The notes beneath the pieces are model-generated. The model searched no databases. It had not been told where the DNA came from and worked only from the letters and a program-made list of their open reading frames with translations. Positions 23,305-35,461 of a DNA stretch of 64,000 nt are shown one piece after another. The stretch's first letter is position 1. Every line of letters begins with the position of its first letter. Made by a program: the position numbers and the translations under genes. Source of the stretch: Gnetum montanum (lineage: Eukaryota; Streptophyta; Gnetopsida; Gnetales; Gnetaceae); contig MNCI01016585.1 in the NCBI GenBank assembly GCA_015680685.1, positions 7,849-71,848 of the forward strand. The letters are read 5' to 3'.

Positions 23305-24857
23305 TCATGGGTTATCTTCATCTGCGTCATCTTCGCCTGCATCATTCACTCCTACATCATTCCCTTCCGCATCACCTTCTTCTACATTGCCATCATTTGC
23401 CTCTTCACTTCCACCCTCTATAGGCCTTGCGTCTTCATCTGGAACCTACATTGCAAAAGTGAAGTAGTCAGCTAGAGCAACACATGAAAGCTAGCATAAG
23501 CCTTTCCTATAGTAAAAAGTGACTAACTCAAGATGGCCCTATGTCTGTTTTGAAGGGTATGCTATCCAAATCGAGCCTAAGGTGGTGCTAGACCTCCTCC
23601 TCCATGATATTAGCCCAATGCCTATTGCTTGGTTTAGCTTCTACAGTAGCTTTCTCCTTTTTGACAGCCATCCATCTTGGCAGTCCTGGAGAAAAGGAGG
23701 CAGTAACAATCTCACTCGTGGAAAGATCCACATCCAATTTAGGATATTCAATGACCTTTACCTACTCCTTGAACTTGTTATAGGCCTCATAAGTGCCAAT
23801 GACATTTACGAACGCTTTGTAAGTAAATGCCTTCACAGAAGCATATCTGTATAGTTTGCAGTAGGTGGCACATTCCAGTTTATACATATGTTTATGGTTT
23901 TTCTAGGATTGCCCCCACTCGTAAACTCTAGTGTTGTAGTCCTTCCAATCTTGATTCTTCTAGGCCAACAAGTCCATCTACATTCGCTGTTCTATTATTT
24001 CTCGAGTGGATTCATTGTTTTGTCGCACGACTGTCCAATATCCAGCATAATCTATCATAGCCATGCGCCACCTTCCATCATTAGTATCATGGGCTATGAG
24101 GAATTCATTCCTTGATTTGAGGTCTCCCAGTTCGACACTCAATTCAGCCTTCTCTTTCTCAGCTTTTTGGACCCGTTTCCATAGGTCCTTATTGACGCGC
24201 CTACATTTCCACAAGGAGCGTGCGAAGTGCAAAGCGTACTTTCTAGCCTTGTCGTATATGCGACGAGGAATCTCAAACACTTCTGGCGAGAATGTAGGCA
24301 TAGCACCAACCTTCAACACCCATATCGGGTCCCATTTGAGTTGAGAGGCTATAACCACATAAAGAGCACATCAGTCACATTAGCATAGCAAGGTTAGCAA
24401 ACTCAAAAACTCTAGTGTAGCAACACAAAGAGACTAGCGTAGCTACTTTACTTACCCACTTCAGGATCAACTTGTCTAAGATGGTTGATCATGTCGTCGA
24501 CGACCCCTTGCATGAATCAAAGGGCATCCTGCAGCATTAATAGTGGTGTTTGTCATACAACTAAATGCATCAATAATGACCAAGGTGAACTATGAAAAGG
24601 CAATGAGTAAAGAAAATGATAGTGCGAGGGCTCCTACCTAGTAAATCCTTGGGGGTGACAACGGGGGGATCACCCATTGACACATTATCGAATACATTGT
24701 CAAACTCACCTGTGTTTAATTGTAGTTCCCCTCCTTTCTGAGTCAAAACCATGGTAGCATCCTTGGCATTCGTCCATTCTCCCAATGTTGAACTACGTTT
24801 GACAAAGGGATCTCTAGCAGAAGTTTTATAAAACAAGTTCATGAAGGACTTTTTCAT
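23305..24857 (-). pseudogene. Antisense coiled-coil gene of element A, decayed copy
   Basis: Runs opposite to gag-protease. Exon 1 (24857-24638) encodes MKKSFMN... to GDPPVV..KDLL and ends phase 1 at AG|GTAGGA. Exon 2 (about 24528-24456) contains VVDDMINHLRQVDPEVG and ends phase 1 at GG|GTAAGT; it is shorter than in B, has a TGA, and its acceptor is one base out of phase. Exon 3 (from 24348) starts SQLKWDP and continues TFSPEVFEIPRRIYD, SLWKCRR and a coiled coil; stops follow beyond about 23978, though the rest still aligns with B. Exon 4 (23445-23305) is a fully open, strongly acidic 46-residue tail. Exon order and intron positions match B. Function unknown. Confidence 0.75.
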
Positions 24858-24861
24858 ATAA

Positions 24862-26302
24862 AAATATGCCCTTTAGCTTATGTAATGCTCCTACAACTTT
24901 TTAATGTCTATTCCTAAGCATTTTTTAGTAGCAAATTGGTAGTGGTATAGAGATCTTCATGGATGACTTCTCCACCTATGGCACTAATTTTAAGTAGGCA
25001 TTAGGTAGTCTTGAGAAGGTACTAAATGATGCATGAAGATGAAGCGGTGGCTCAATTTGCATAAGAGCCATTTGATGGTTTAGGACGACATTGTCTTAGA
25101 ACAAAGAATTATAGAAAAAGGAATTAATATGGACCTTAAAAAGTTAAGGGTAATCAAGGAATAACTAAACAACCTCAAACTATCAAATATATGAGGTCAT
25201 TTCTTGGTCATACTAGTTACTACATGCACTTTATTGAAAATTTCTTTAAAATTACCAAGTCACTAGTAGACCTTACAAAGAAGATATAGTCTTTGAATAG
25301 ACCAAGGGGTGTGAAAAAGCATCCCAAAACTTAAAATGGAGGTTCATAGAGACTCCAATTATATGTGCTCCTAATTTGTTCAAACCATTTCACATCATGA
25401 AAAATGCATCCAACTACATACTAGGAGTGATACTAATACAAATGGATGACCAAAATTATCCATATTATATCCATTGTACAAGTACAATCATTGTGCGTAT
25501 GCAGCTTAATTACAACATCACTAAAAAATAATTCATGATAGTGGTGTATGCCTTAGAAGAATTTAGGCACTATGTGCTTGGATACCCAATTTTTTTGCAC
25601 ACTAATCATAGTGCAATTAATTTTTTGACAAGTTAGCAATAAGGCTCTATGTTAAATGGAGATTGGTGATCTTACAAGATTTTGATCTGATCAAGATAAA
25701 AATTTTAGTTGTAGATCATTTTATCCTAGTTAAGATGGACTAATGATGATGAATAACCTTTGTTAAATCAATTTTTAGATAAACTCCTCTTTGTTAAGTC
25801 TGCTAAAGTTCATGCACCAATGGCCATAAATTGGTATGATGAATTTCTCTTATATCTACCCACATAGGAGACTTTGTCTTAATGGGATAATAGGAAGAAA
25901 TAGTTGTTTCTTCATGAGGTCAAATATTACATGGAGATCAAAGATAATCTTTACAAGGTTTGTGTTGATGGCTTACTATAATGGTGTGTTCCTAATGCAA
26001 ATTAATTGAGAGTCTTCCAAGATGCTCATGAGGATCCTTAAGGAGGCCACTATTTAGGAAGGAGGATAAGCATAGAGATCATGATTGTAAGATACTTTTG
26101 GCCAACAATCTTTAAGGATGCTCATCATTTCTCCCATTTTTGTGAAATGTGTCAACAAAATGGAGGCATGATAACCTAAGTAGAAGGGTCCCAACATTAG
26201 ATTCATCTAATAAAACCTTTTGATATTTCACGAATTGACTTCATGAAATCCATCACTCTCATGTCCAAAGGAAAAGCCTACATTATTGTTGCCATTGACT
26301 AC
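24862..26302 (+). pseudogene. Old gypsy pol, part 1: RT, RNase H, integrase start
   Basis: Begins abruptly within RT at MPFSLCNAP, then IFMDDFSTYG carries the YMDD-like catalytic site. The RNase H region keeps HIMKNASNY-LGV and YALEEFRHYVLGYPIFLHTNH. A linker with HAPMAINWYDEFLLYLPT leads to the integrase zinc finger (HYLGRR ... CEMCQQNGG) and FDISRIDFMKSI ... IIVAIDY. At that point an LTR element interrupts the frame, which resumes at 32326. There are many stops. The LCNAP/FMDDFSTYG form resembles the Athila branch and differs from the element B RT, so I treat this as a separate, older element rather than the pol of element A. Confidence 0.75.
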
Positions 26303-27104
26303 TGATGAAGCGCTAATCAGTCAATGCGTCGACTGGGCCCCATTTACATAGCCACCTATCTCGGCCTATAAATAAGAGGGCCCTCCACCTCATTTAGGAA
26401 ATCCCTTTGTCATTTGTAGCTAGACTCTTTCAGTTTGTTTCTGTAGAAGTTAGATTAGTTTCCTAGTGCATGCCCGCAGTGTGATGCTTGTAGTTGTACA
26501 GAACCTTTATTCGAGTGTGACGTACTTGGACATGCACAGTATCGGCAATAAAGATCGAAATTACTTTATCATTGCAGCATTCACTTAGTTTAATTGTTAA
26601 TTGTTTTTGTTATTTATTTCTTTCTTAGTTAATATTTATTTATCATCATATAATATTATTTTTGTTAAATGCGGAATGAGTATGACTTAATCATGAACAT
26701 TTAAGTGTGACTGCTTGGTAACCCAGCAGTGTACCTAGGATCTACGATTGGTAATCCTAGTAGTAGTCGTGCAAGAGGTCCAAGATGTGTATGGATGATT
26801 AAGGAATGGATACTCATCATACTTAGGCTAGCTTCGACTTCATTTCCTATTGCTCATTAGTTTAATTAATATTATCTTCCATTGTCTCTAGGAGTAGCAT
26901 TAATTTAGGATCACATTATATGCCTCACTCTGGACTAAACCATACGTGACAAAGCAAATACTAGTCTAGGTGGAGAGACAGCGAACTGTGATCAATGTGT
27001 AACGATCTAGATACCACAACTAGCCTGTCCATAGAGTTCAACCGGATCATGCATGACCGCTCGTATTCGTATGGTTGGATGTAGGGATACCTCGCTACTC
27101 ATCA
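26303..27104 (+). repeat. 5' LTR of nested gag-only element
   Basis: Starts TGATGAAGCGC and ends ...CTCATCA, followed by the PBS. A second copy begins at 31635. TATA-like CCTATAAATAAGAGGG lies at about 26367. The insertion point is inside an integrase frame just after an IIVAIDY motif, which fixes the left boundary. The sequence before it is ACTAC. Confidence 0.85.
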
Positions 27105-27105
27105 T

Positions 27106-27122
27106 TGGCGCCGTTGTTGAGG
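27106..27122 (+). other. Primer-binding site of nested element
   Basis: TGGCGCCGTTGTTGAGG begins two bases after the LTR end. The TGGCGCC start is common to several plant gypsy groups. It differs from that of elements A and B after TGGCGC. Confidence 0.75.
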
Positions 27123-27255
27123 ACAGTGCTAGTTATCTAGATTAGTTATATCATACAAGGTTGCTGTATAGAAATTAATGATATATCTTTTAGGAAGAAA
27201 TAATTATTTATATATATATAAAGTCACATATAAATTCACATACAATTTCATAACC

Positions 27256-28331
27256 ATGTCTCTCCTACAAGACTATAATAATGCCATATCTAGTGAGGCA
27301 ATTCATTGGAGAACCAACGAATATTATGACAATGAAAATTGGAGTATGCAACCCGAGGTGGGGGTTTCTTATAAACATAAACAAAGACAACATTATCCCA
27401 ACGCATGAAAGCATAACTTACCTGATGATAATGAACCCCTACTAGCCACTACAAGCTTAACGAAAATACATGAAGCTATTTGAATAGCCCATAGGCATCG
27501 TAAGGAAAGTAGTCTACCTGTGCTTGAACTAAACAACTTTCCCAAGTTTTCAGGAGGATATGATTTAGATCTGCAACAACATTTACAAGCCTTCTACGAT
27601 GCCTATACATGGAAAAATATTAATAATGGGTGGCAAAAACTTAAGCTCTTTCCTTTGACACTTGTTGGCCAAGCAAAAGTATGGTATAGGTCATTAAAAA
27701 CAAAATCAATTCAACGTTGGCCAACAATGGTAGAAATTTTCAATGAAAGATATCAAACCTATGTGAGAGTGTCAACCTTGAGGAGACAAATCCAAGAATG
27801 GAAAAAAGTGTGACATGAACCCTTGGACATGGCCTTAGAAAGATATTATGCACTGTTAAAAACTTCCCAGGCCATGGGTTCTCCGAGGAAAGGCTAATGT
27901 ACCATATCATAGATGGGCTCCGTAATGAAACAAGGGAGACCCTAGGGATGTACGCCCAAGGTCAACTATGTGAGCTACGAACCCATCAACTCCAAGAGCT
28001 TATTAAGTGGATAACAAAAGGAGAAGGAGAAATAACTAAATGGGAGAATGTTGAAAGTTCTCAACTAGACCAAAATCTTAACTTAATGAGGGTCCATGAT
28101 CATGAAGAGGAGAAATCAACTCACTTCAAGGAGGTGGAATCATCTTTTCCAATCTTGAAATCACTAGATGAAATTGAGGCAAAGATTAATAAGATGACAG
28201 ACTGGGTACATGAAAGATGTGGAGAATATGCCAACATTATTAGTAAAAAAACTATGCCAAATCGAGAAATAGGACAGGACACCACGCAACAATCAGAAAG
28301 AAGGGTAGAAGAGAATAGGGATAAGAACTGA
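27256..28331 (+). pseudogene. gag of nested element, interrupted
   Basis: The ATG at 27256 opens a frame that is broken by stops near 27406 and 27481 and resumes in the same frame at 27520. The region 27520-27813 has the retrotransposon gag capsid fold: FPKFSGGYDLDLQQHLQAF, KLFPLTLVGQAKVWYRSL and IQRWPTMVEIFNERY. A frameshift follows, and 27897-28331 continues the C-terminal half (LRNETRETLGMYAQGQLCEL). Gag forms the virus-like particle. No protease, RT or integrase can be found downstream within this element, so it would have depended on proteins from elsewhere. Confidence 0.75.
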
Positions 28332-28343
28332 ACTACCAATCAT

Positions 28344-29282
28344 ATGTATCAATGTAATATTTTCTTGTACGATCACCCCAGAGGTCAATACCTAATCTTG
28401 TCACATTTACATGAGCATTGGGGAGGAATGTTACATCCAAAGTTCGTACAAAAATACTATGTCCAACCACAGTGGAAAAAACCNNNNNNNNNNNNNNNNN
28501 NNNNNNNNNNNNNNNNNNNNNNNNNNNNNNNNNNNNNNNNNNNNNNNNNNNNNNNNNNNNNNNNNNNNNNNNNNNNNNNNNNNNNNNNNNNNNNNNNNNN
28601 NNNNNNNNNNNNNNNNNNNNNNNNNNNNNNNNNNNNNNNNNNNNNNNNNNNNNNNNNNNNNNNNNNNNNNNNNNNNNNNNNNCAACATTCTCACACTTCA
28701 CTCCCTTCTACATCACCGCTAGCTATGCCAGAAGATCTTGCACCACAGCACCAACCCACAAATGTTACTTGTGCTGCTACTATCAACAGTAGTGGAGGTC
28801 CTTCACAACATCAAAGGTGTCCCTTCTTTAGACGTGACCGTCGAAAGGGACACCACAGTTCAGAAACCATTGCATCCACCAACTCAACACAAATCCAACA
28901 CTGTGGTGCATCTTCCTCTTCAAACCCAATGCCTCGTGTCACCTCATCAGGGCCACTAATTAACACTTCAACAATCATACGACCCAATGAACACAGGAAT
29001 GGAGAGCGACAAACTGATCCTTGCATACCATCTTCTGGTCACAAACACCATAGTAGATCAACTCCTTATAAATTACCACATCTTATAACTTGCCCCACTA
29101 TGTCAAATCTAATCAAGTGTGTGAACCCCAATGGGGTAAGTATAACCAGGTCCCAATATTTCCAACATGCAAGGATCCCCACCTTCCATTTATTAATTCT
29201 AGCCATGCTCAACCGTTTAGTTATGGAGGGTATCCTCCATTCTAACAACACAGAATTAATAAATGTTTTTCTGTTTCTTTAA
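28344..29282 (+). other. Open frame of unknown nature spanning an N gap
   Basis: After the gag, a frame stays open for 312 codons, 66 of them Ns. The real part after the gap is rich in serine, threonine, histidine and proline (for example SSSSNPMPRVTSSGP). No domain is recognised. Low-complexity composition could keep a frame open by chance, so coding status is doubtful. Confidence 0.3.
28484..28682. other. Assembly gap, 199 Ns
   Basis: A run of Ns inside the nested element; true length unknown. Confidence 0.99.
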
Positions 29283-31114
29283 TTTTTCAACTTTTTGTTT
29301 TCTAGTTTTTCACCCTTTTAATTTATTGTTTTATCTTTTTATCTTTTTATGAGTAATCTCATCCATGAATAAAATATTCATGTAGCTCGTTGGTTGAGGT
29401 GTTATTCTATGCTATCAAGTCTCAGTGATCAATTATTTGGACAATGAGACCATTACACCAACTCATCCATTCTACAAATAAGATGTTTTTTTTCAGGGTA
29501 TAGTGCTATTCTTAACATTATTGAAACTTAAAATTAATTTTGTGTTCATTGTACCCAGAATGAAGAAGCATGGACCAAGAGGGAATGATTAGGGTGTGAC
29601 ATCAAGGGGACTTGTGGATTCTCTTTGGTGACATCTATGAGAGTTATCATGCAATGTGGTTGTACTAAGATCCTTGTAGAACTAATAAAAAATAGGAGTA
29701 AGAGTAATCAAAAAGGGCACTCAAAAATCCAATGCTATTCTAGGGGGTCCCACTGGAAAGATATGCACCCATGCTTGATGGTTGACAGTTTCTCTGGATT
29801 CAGTATTCAACAAGAAAAAAAAGAAAAGTAAGAGAAAAAGAAAAGACAAGAAAAGTGCCACAAAACAAAAAATAACTCCTCCCTTGAACAAAATGCCAAG
29901 TGATCGTATGCCTTATTGTTATGGTAATCTCATAGTTGCTCATCATGGGATGAAACAATGCGATGTCACTGATTAGAGGAATGGACTTGGTCCTGATCTT
30001 GGAATGATGGGTTAATGACACCTTAATCATGCTTTACACGTAGGATTCATTGTGCCCTAAGTCAATTACCTCATGTCCCAATCTCTACAATCCCTTCTTC
30101 GATTCATTCCATCTCGCTGTTCATGAATTTGACACTCTTGTCTTGTATAGCATTGAATTCATACCTCATCATCGTGGTATCAACATGTGTGTGTTTTTTT
30201 GCATTGGTATAGATTACATTTAACCCTTCTAATGCCTATGGACATCTTAAGGTGTGGTTACACAAGGGCATATAGGTTGGAACATGCTTTGGGGAGGACC
30301 GACTTGCGTAACTTTTGTACTTTGTACTTGTTGCACGCCACCACATCATCTTATACCCTCCGAGTATTTCATTGCCAAATCTATTCTTTCCTTTGTCATT
30401 ATTTTATCAAAAGTTCCTCAAAACTAGGTTCGACATTAAACTTTTAGGGCAACTTCCTTGAAAAATTTCTAACTCTAGAATCACACTAAGTAAAGAATTC
30501 AACATTTATTAAAGGCAATGAGTAAGGTATGAAATCACTAAACTCTTTTCAAATAACCTTACTAACAGTTGATCCTTGTGTGATTATAGGTGGTCCCTAA
30601 AACAAGATAACAAGAAGGACCTTCTCACAGTGCAACCAAACGACCTGGGGGAGGCAGAGGCCAAGGACCTCATGCAGAACATGTAGAGTAGAATGTAATC
30701 ATTCAGCATCCATCATGAAACTCCTGTTACTGCATAATCTATCCAAGCAAGGGGAGGAGAGGTCAGGGCCCTAGCCTATGAAGAGGAACGATGGCTATTT
30801 GCGGCATGGCATGTCAAGGCCAATCAAGTGTTCCCAAAGCAATCATGTCCATGAAAATTTCTGACTCCATCAAACATTGGAACATCAGCATGGACAGCTC
30901 ATAATCCTTAAATAGAAGAGGAGAAACATCAGGTGCTTCTTCAATAGTATCAATCTCAGAAGCCTGATGCATAGGACAAAGGAAAGGCACCCATGGAGGA
31001 GTCACCCCTACCAGGAACTACATGAGTTCCACTAATTTTGTAATCATATGATTTTCTGTGTGTTGTGTCTGTATTTTTTTTCTTTGCACACTATGGCATC
31101 ATCCCATTTTTCCA
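29283..31114. other. Interior of nested element, no recognisable pol
   Basis: About 1.8 kb where RT, RNase H or integrase would be expected in an autonomous element, but no such motif appears. A short lysine-rich patch lies near 29810-29870. At 30610-31030 a plus-strand reading has ORF-like stretches (KRPGGGRGQGPHAEH; DKGKAPMEESP) broken by stops. I assign no function. Confidence 0.5.
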
Positions 31115-31645
31115 TCTAATAATCCCATACCTATCCACTGTGTAATCACTGTAACTCGAGGACAAGTTTTTATTTAGTCGTGGGGGTTTGATGAGTCATG
31201 AATTTGCTGACGGCTGCATTAATGCACCCACGTTAATGCACCCATGATAACGCACCCACGTTATCTCATGGGTTGCGATATTGCATATGCGATATGCATG
31301 GGCCGCGTATACGAATGAATAGCGCTTCATCATACCCCCACGACTGAATAACAACTTGTCCTCGAGTCAAAGAAAGTGAGGAACAAGCTTAATTAAATAC
31401 ACAGTGGATAGGTATGGGATTATTGAATGACTAGAAATTTATGCCACATATATGAAATTCATTCATGCTGAATGAATAGCCTATATATGAATGAAATTTT
31501 GTTTACTTTTCCACTACGACATGACTAAATTTCTAGTTAGTTAATAATCCCATACCTATGCACTATGTATTCAATTGAGCTTGTTCCTCACTTTCTTTGA
31601 CTTGAGGATGAGTTTTTATTCAGTTGTGGGGATATGATGAAGCGC
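31115..31645. repeat. Foldback of PPT/LTR-junction copies
   Basis: Three copies of the sequence that precedes the 3' LTR of this family occur here. One is plus (about 31115-31195), one minus (about 31323-31430) and one plus (about 31530-31645). Each runs from AATCCCATACCTAT through a CTCGAGGACAAGTT-like block and GTGGGGGT to TGATGA. Between the first two lies about 140 bases starting TGATGAGTC and ending GCGCTTCATCA. Only the third copy leads into a real LTR. Likely remnants of nested or inverted insertions. Confidence 0.7.
31621..31634 (+). other. Polypurine-tract region before 3' LTR of nested element
   Basis: GTTGTGGGGATA directly precedes TGATGAAGCGC. The tract is short and imperfect but in the position required for plus-strand priming. 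Confidence 0.5.
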
Positions 31646-32324
31646 TAATCAGTCGATGCATCAACTAGGCCGCGTTGATGCAGCCCCGTCGACGTAGCCT
31701 TCCTACATTGACGGGGCCCTGTTTACGCAACCGCCTATCCCGGCCTATAAATAAGAGGGTCCTCCACCTCATTTAGGCAATCCCTTTGTCATTTGTAGCT
31801 AGACTCTTTCAATTTGTTTTCGTAGAAGTTAGATTATTTTCCCAGTGCATGCCCGTAGTGTGATGCTTGTAATTGTACAAAACCTTTATTTGAGTGTGAC
31901 GTACTTGGACACGCACATGATCAGTAATAAAGATTGAGATTACTTCATCATTGCAGCATTCACTTAGTATAATTGTTGATTATTTTTGTTATTTATTGCT
32001 TTCTTAGTTAATATTTATTTATCATCATTTACTATTCTTGTTGTTAAATGCAGAATGAGTACGACTTAATCACAAACATTTAAGTCAGACTACTTGGTAA
32101 CCCAGCAGCGTACCTAGGATCTATGCTTGGTAATCCTAGTAGTAGTCATGCACGAGGTCCAAGATGTGTATGGATGATTAAGGAATGGATACTCATTGCA
32201 CATAGGCTAGCTTAGACTTCATTTCCTATTGCTCATTAGTTTAATTAATATTATCTTTCATTGTCTCTAGGAGTAGCATTAATTTAGGATCACATCATAT
32301 GCCTCACTCTAGACTAAACCATAC
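31635..32324 (+). repeat. 3' LTR of nested element, truncated at a scaffold join
   Basis: Follows the LTR at 26303 closely, with an extra segment of about 50 bases near 31670 containing CGTCGACGTAGCC. It stops at the N at 32325 about 180 bases before the expected end. Beyond the N the sequence is integrase of the interrupted pol, so the end of the LTR and the second target duplication are missing from the assembly. Confidence 0.85.
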
Positions 32325-32325
32325 N

Positions 32326-32990
32326 AGTGGTAAATAGATTTGATGTACCTAGAGCACTAATTTTTGAGAATAGAACACATTTCACAAATTCTTCTTTTCA
32401 TAAGTTAATGCAATGCTTAGGGGTGCAACATAAAATCACAACATCCTATCACTCCCAAGAAAATAATTAACTAGATGTCACTAATAGGAAAATCACATGG
32501 AATCTAATGTGAACTATCAGTAGATATAGAAAAGATTGGGGTACTAAACTTAACAATGTCCTTTGGGCATATCACTCAATATGAAAACTTCCTATAGGCG
32601 GCTATTCCTATGAGTTAGTGTACAAAAAGTTACCTAAACTCTCAATTGAAACTAAACTTCATATATTCACAACTACTTATGAACTTGACTTAGACATTAA
32701 CCTACCATAAAAAATAACTCATGAAACTTAATATGGTAGATGAAAACTAAAAAGTATCACTAATGATAAATGAAGTATACAAGGCATATAATAAACAACA
32801 TTATGACATATGAATTAGGAAAGTTACATTCAAACTAAGAGACAAGGTTCTTTATTAGAATTTCATGCATGTACTACAATGAACTAAATTCTAGACATTA
32901 TGGAAATAACCCTACATTATTCACTCAGCTTTTCCTTCCAAGGCTACAATATTTTACCATCCAACAACCCCTCAAAAGCACATGCTAGTC
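32326..32990 (+). pseudogene. Old gypsy pol, part 2: integrase core and C-terminus
   Basis: Resumes the integrase broken at 26302. FDVPRALIFENRTHF carries the catalytic-core stretch before the last acidic residue (the usual D is changed to E in FEN), followed by LGVQHKITTSYHSQ, then WGTKLNNVLWAYHS and YELVYKKLPKLSIE. Heavily broken by stops. About 25 residues expected between the two parts are missing, consistent with the unresolved join at 32325. Confidence 0.75.
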
Positions 32991-33027
32991 AAAATCCAAT
33001 AACATAAACCTTTCATGAACTCCCAAG

Positions 33028-34138
33028 TGTACTGCCTGAAATTGTCGGTCTCCGGTTGGAAGGAAAACAGAGGCCGCAGGATCGCAGGATGCGTACAGAA
33101 GACCTTTCCTTCACCTGAGGGCGAGATGGAATGTAGCAAAGGCAGAGTACCTTGGGTGGTCCGCACACGGATCAGACAAGGATTTCCCCGCCGTACGCAA
33201 AATGCTAATACGTTGGTTTATGCGTAAATAGCGTGCAGGCGTAAACAGCAAAAACAGCATAAAACGTAAATGGATGCAAACGAAGCATGACCGTAAACAG
33301 ACGTAAACGATGCGTGGGCCAAATTGACGTAAAACTGTAAAAGAACTTGGAGCAAATGTAAACAGTACAGAGTCAAAGTACAGTGCACCGGTCTAACGCA
33401 GTCGTGAGAGGACACAAGGTGGACGAAAAGCCCCAGCGTATGCAGGAATGACTCGGCCGGTTCACAGGGCAGGCGGAGCGTAGAGACTGTGCGTGTGACG
33501 TACAAGGCGTAAGAGGGTTTTAGCTCTTGTGCACAGTGTAAATGTTCTCTAGTATGCTCCGGGATTTTGCCAACCATCTGGATGAAGTGGAAAAATGGGG
33601 GTTTTATACAGGTTGTTACACTAGACTCGGGATGGGAGACACATGGCGCATTGACCGGGTGCATACACTTTACAAATATACAAAATATTACAACTGCTGG
33701 GTGTATACGCCGCATCAGGTCAGCGTATACGCTAGGCGTATACGCTGAACATGCTGGGCATGAACTGGGTGGATATGCTGAGCACTGGGCGATGACCGCC
33801 CACGGGATTTGCTGTGGATAGAGGATGATTCGGTATGCGGCATGCTGATCCTTGTCAATGGCTAGGTTTTAGTAGACTTGGAATGCAGACATGCAGTGTG
33901 TGTTCTTTGACGGAACAAGGCTTTTGGTTATTTTTCAAGAGAACTTGTTGGTGAGGCCAAAGCCACAGGAGGATGTGTTACATTCTTTGGGAGAACAGGG
34001 CCCATGTTTAGTGTTCAGGGGAACCTTTTGGCGGGGAGCCAAAGCCATGCAACTGGATAGTTTTTGACCATTTTGGGCACGAGTACTTGGTTTTGAGACG
34101 ACTACCTTCCCATCTGGGGCTTACATGGGAAGTGCTCA
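33028..34138 (-). repeat. 3' LTR of element B (1111 bp)
   Basis: On the minus strand it starts TGAGCACTTCC just after the polypurine tract and ends GCAGTACA. Its first 510 plus-strand bases match 46125-46641 closely. A reverse-strand TATA (TATAAAA, 33608-33602) and palindromic GCGTATACGC units at 33700-33760 mark U3. Confidence 0.85.
33602..33608 (-). promoter_or_regulatory. TATA box of element B LTR
   Basis: TGTATAAAAC on the minus strand, about 530 bases after the LTR start in transcription direction. The same position in the old LTR at 10537 also has a TATA (11089-11098). Confidence 0.6.
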
Positions 34139-34168
34139 GGGTCTCTTCTTCTCTTTTTTGTTTTTTTT
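34139..34168 (-). other. Polypurine tract of element B
   Basis: The minus strand reads AAAAAAGAGAAGAAGAGA then CCC immediately before the LTR start TGAGCAC. This is the priming site for plus-strand DNA synthesis. Confidence 0.75.
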
Positions 34169-35461
34169 TGACGTAAACTTTGTTCTGTTTGTGTACTCGT
34201 GCACAGGTGTTGTACTGTGTGGCGTATTGCAGCGTGCAACAGCGTGCTCAATGTTTTGAATGTATTGGGTGTGTCAAGGGTGTAGTTGAATGAAAACTGG
34301 GGAACAAATGGGGATGTACTAGTGAATGGTTTGATTTAGTCCTGCCAGGTATGCTGCAAACATTTCCTTATCTTGCTGCTTACGATGAAGTGCATCTTTG
34401 TACGGAACTTCCGGGTGTCATCCTGCAAACATAACGCCAAGGAGATAAGAAAACCATAAGCGAATAGACGAGCTTAGACTTACATGATGGCTGATGGCAC
34501 AAAGGTGCTGAAGAACGGTAGGTACTGTATGCAGATGAAAGCAGCACTGAAGATGGCGACTGATAGCAAGTGGTGCAATGAAGCGAGCGATGAATGAGCA
34601 TGGTGGCAGAGTGATGTGCCGGATGTGAATTTGCCAGTTTATAGTCTTGGTAGACTGTCGTGGGTTAGTTTTATGTCGTAACCCATTGGACATTGCCTGT
34701 TTAGCGTCGTGGAACACGGTACATTGCTAGTTTTTAGTCTTAGCGAACTGTGAAGAGGCAAGCTAGTTTATAGTCTTGGAGGACTCTGATGGTTGTGACG
34801 GTGGCAGTTTACTGTCATGCCAGACGGGTGGTAGTTTATTTTCATTGACGACATTATGGTATTAGTTTTAAGTCATAATCCAAGATTGTTCTACGGTATC
34901 ACTTTATAGTCATAATTCCAGGACTTAGCTTTGGTATCAGTTTATAGTCATGAGCCCAGGACTTCCACATACCTGAGCTTATGTTTAGATGTAGAACGGT
35001 TTCTGATACAAATGATTTATCAGATTAGCAAGCTCGTTCCCTTCTGTTTTAGCTAACTTGAATGCACCATTGCCGAATGCTTTGATGACCACGTAAGGGC
35101 CTTCCCAGTTGGCTGAGAATTTGTCTGGGTGTTCCCGAACAGCTTTGAGTACGAGATTGCCTTCATGGATTGGGCGTTTGTTAATGTCATGCCGATGTCG
35201 CTATCGTTGTCGCTTTTGGTACCATTCGATCTGATCAAGCGCGCGTACACGTTCTTCTTCCACCAAGTCGAGGTCAATGATATGAAGATCATTATTTTGC
35301 CCGTCGTCGAGGAGTCCGAAGAGTGTGATCCTTAATGATGGTACTTGTAATTCTAAAGGTAAAATAGTTTCTGAACTGTAAACGAGACTGTAGGGATTTT
35401 TACCTGTTGACGTCCGGTGAGTAGTGCAGTAAGCCCATAATGCATATAGTAATTTCTTGTG
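34169..35461. repeat. Noncoding 3' internal region of element B with AGTTTATAGTC motifs
   Basis: From about 34620 to 34965, units such as AGTTTATAGTCTTGG and AGTTTATAGTCATGAG recur about eight times on the plus strand, 30-50 bases apart. They resemble the clusters at 38560 and 40910. Short minus-strand ORFs at 34380-34717 show no recognisable domain. The rest up to the integrase stop shows nothing else. Confidence 0.6.

Noticed and set aside
33218-33715. 165-codon minus-strand ORF
   Set aside because: Lies wholly in the 3' LTR of element B, is low-complexity and is not kept as an ORF in the 5' LTR.
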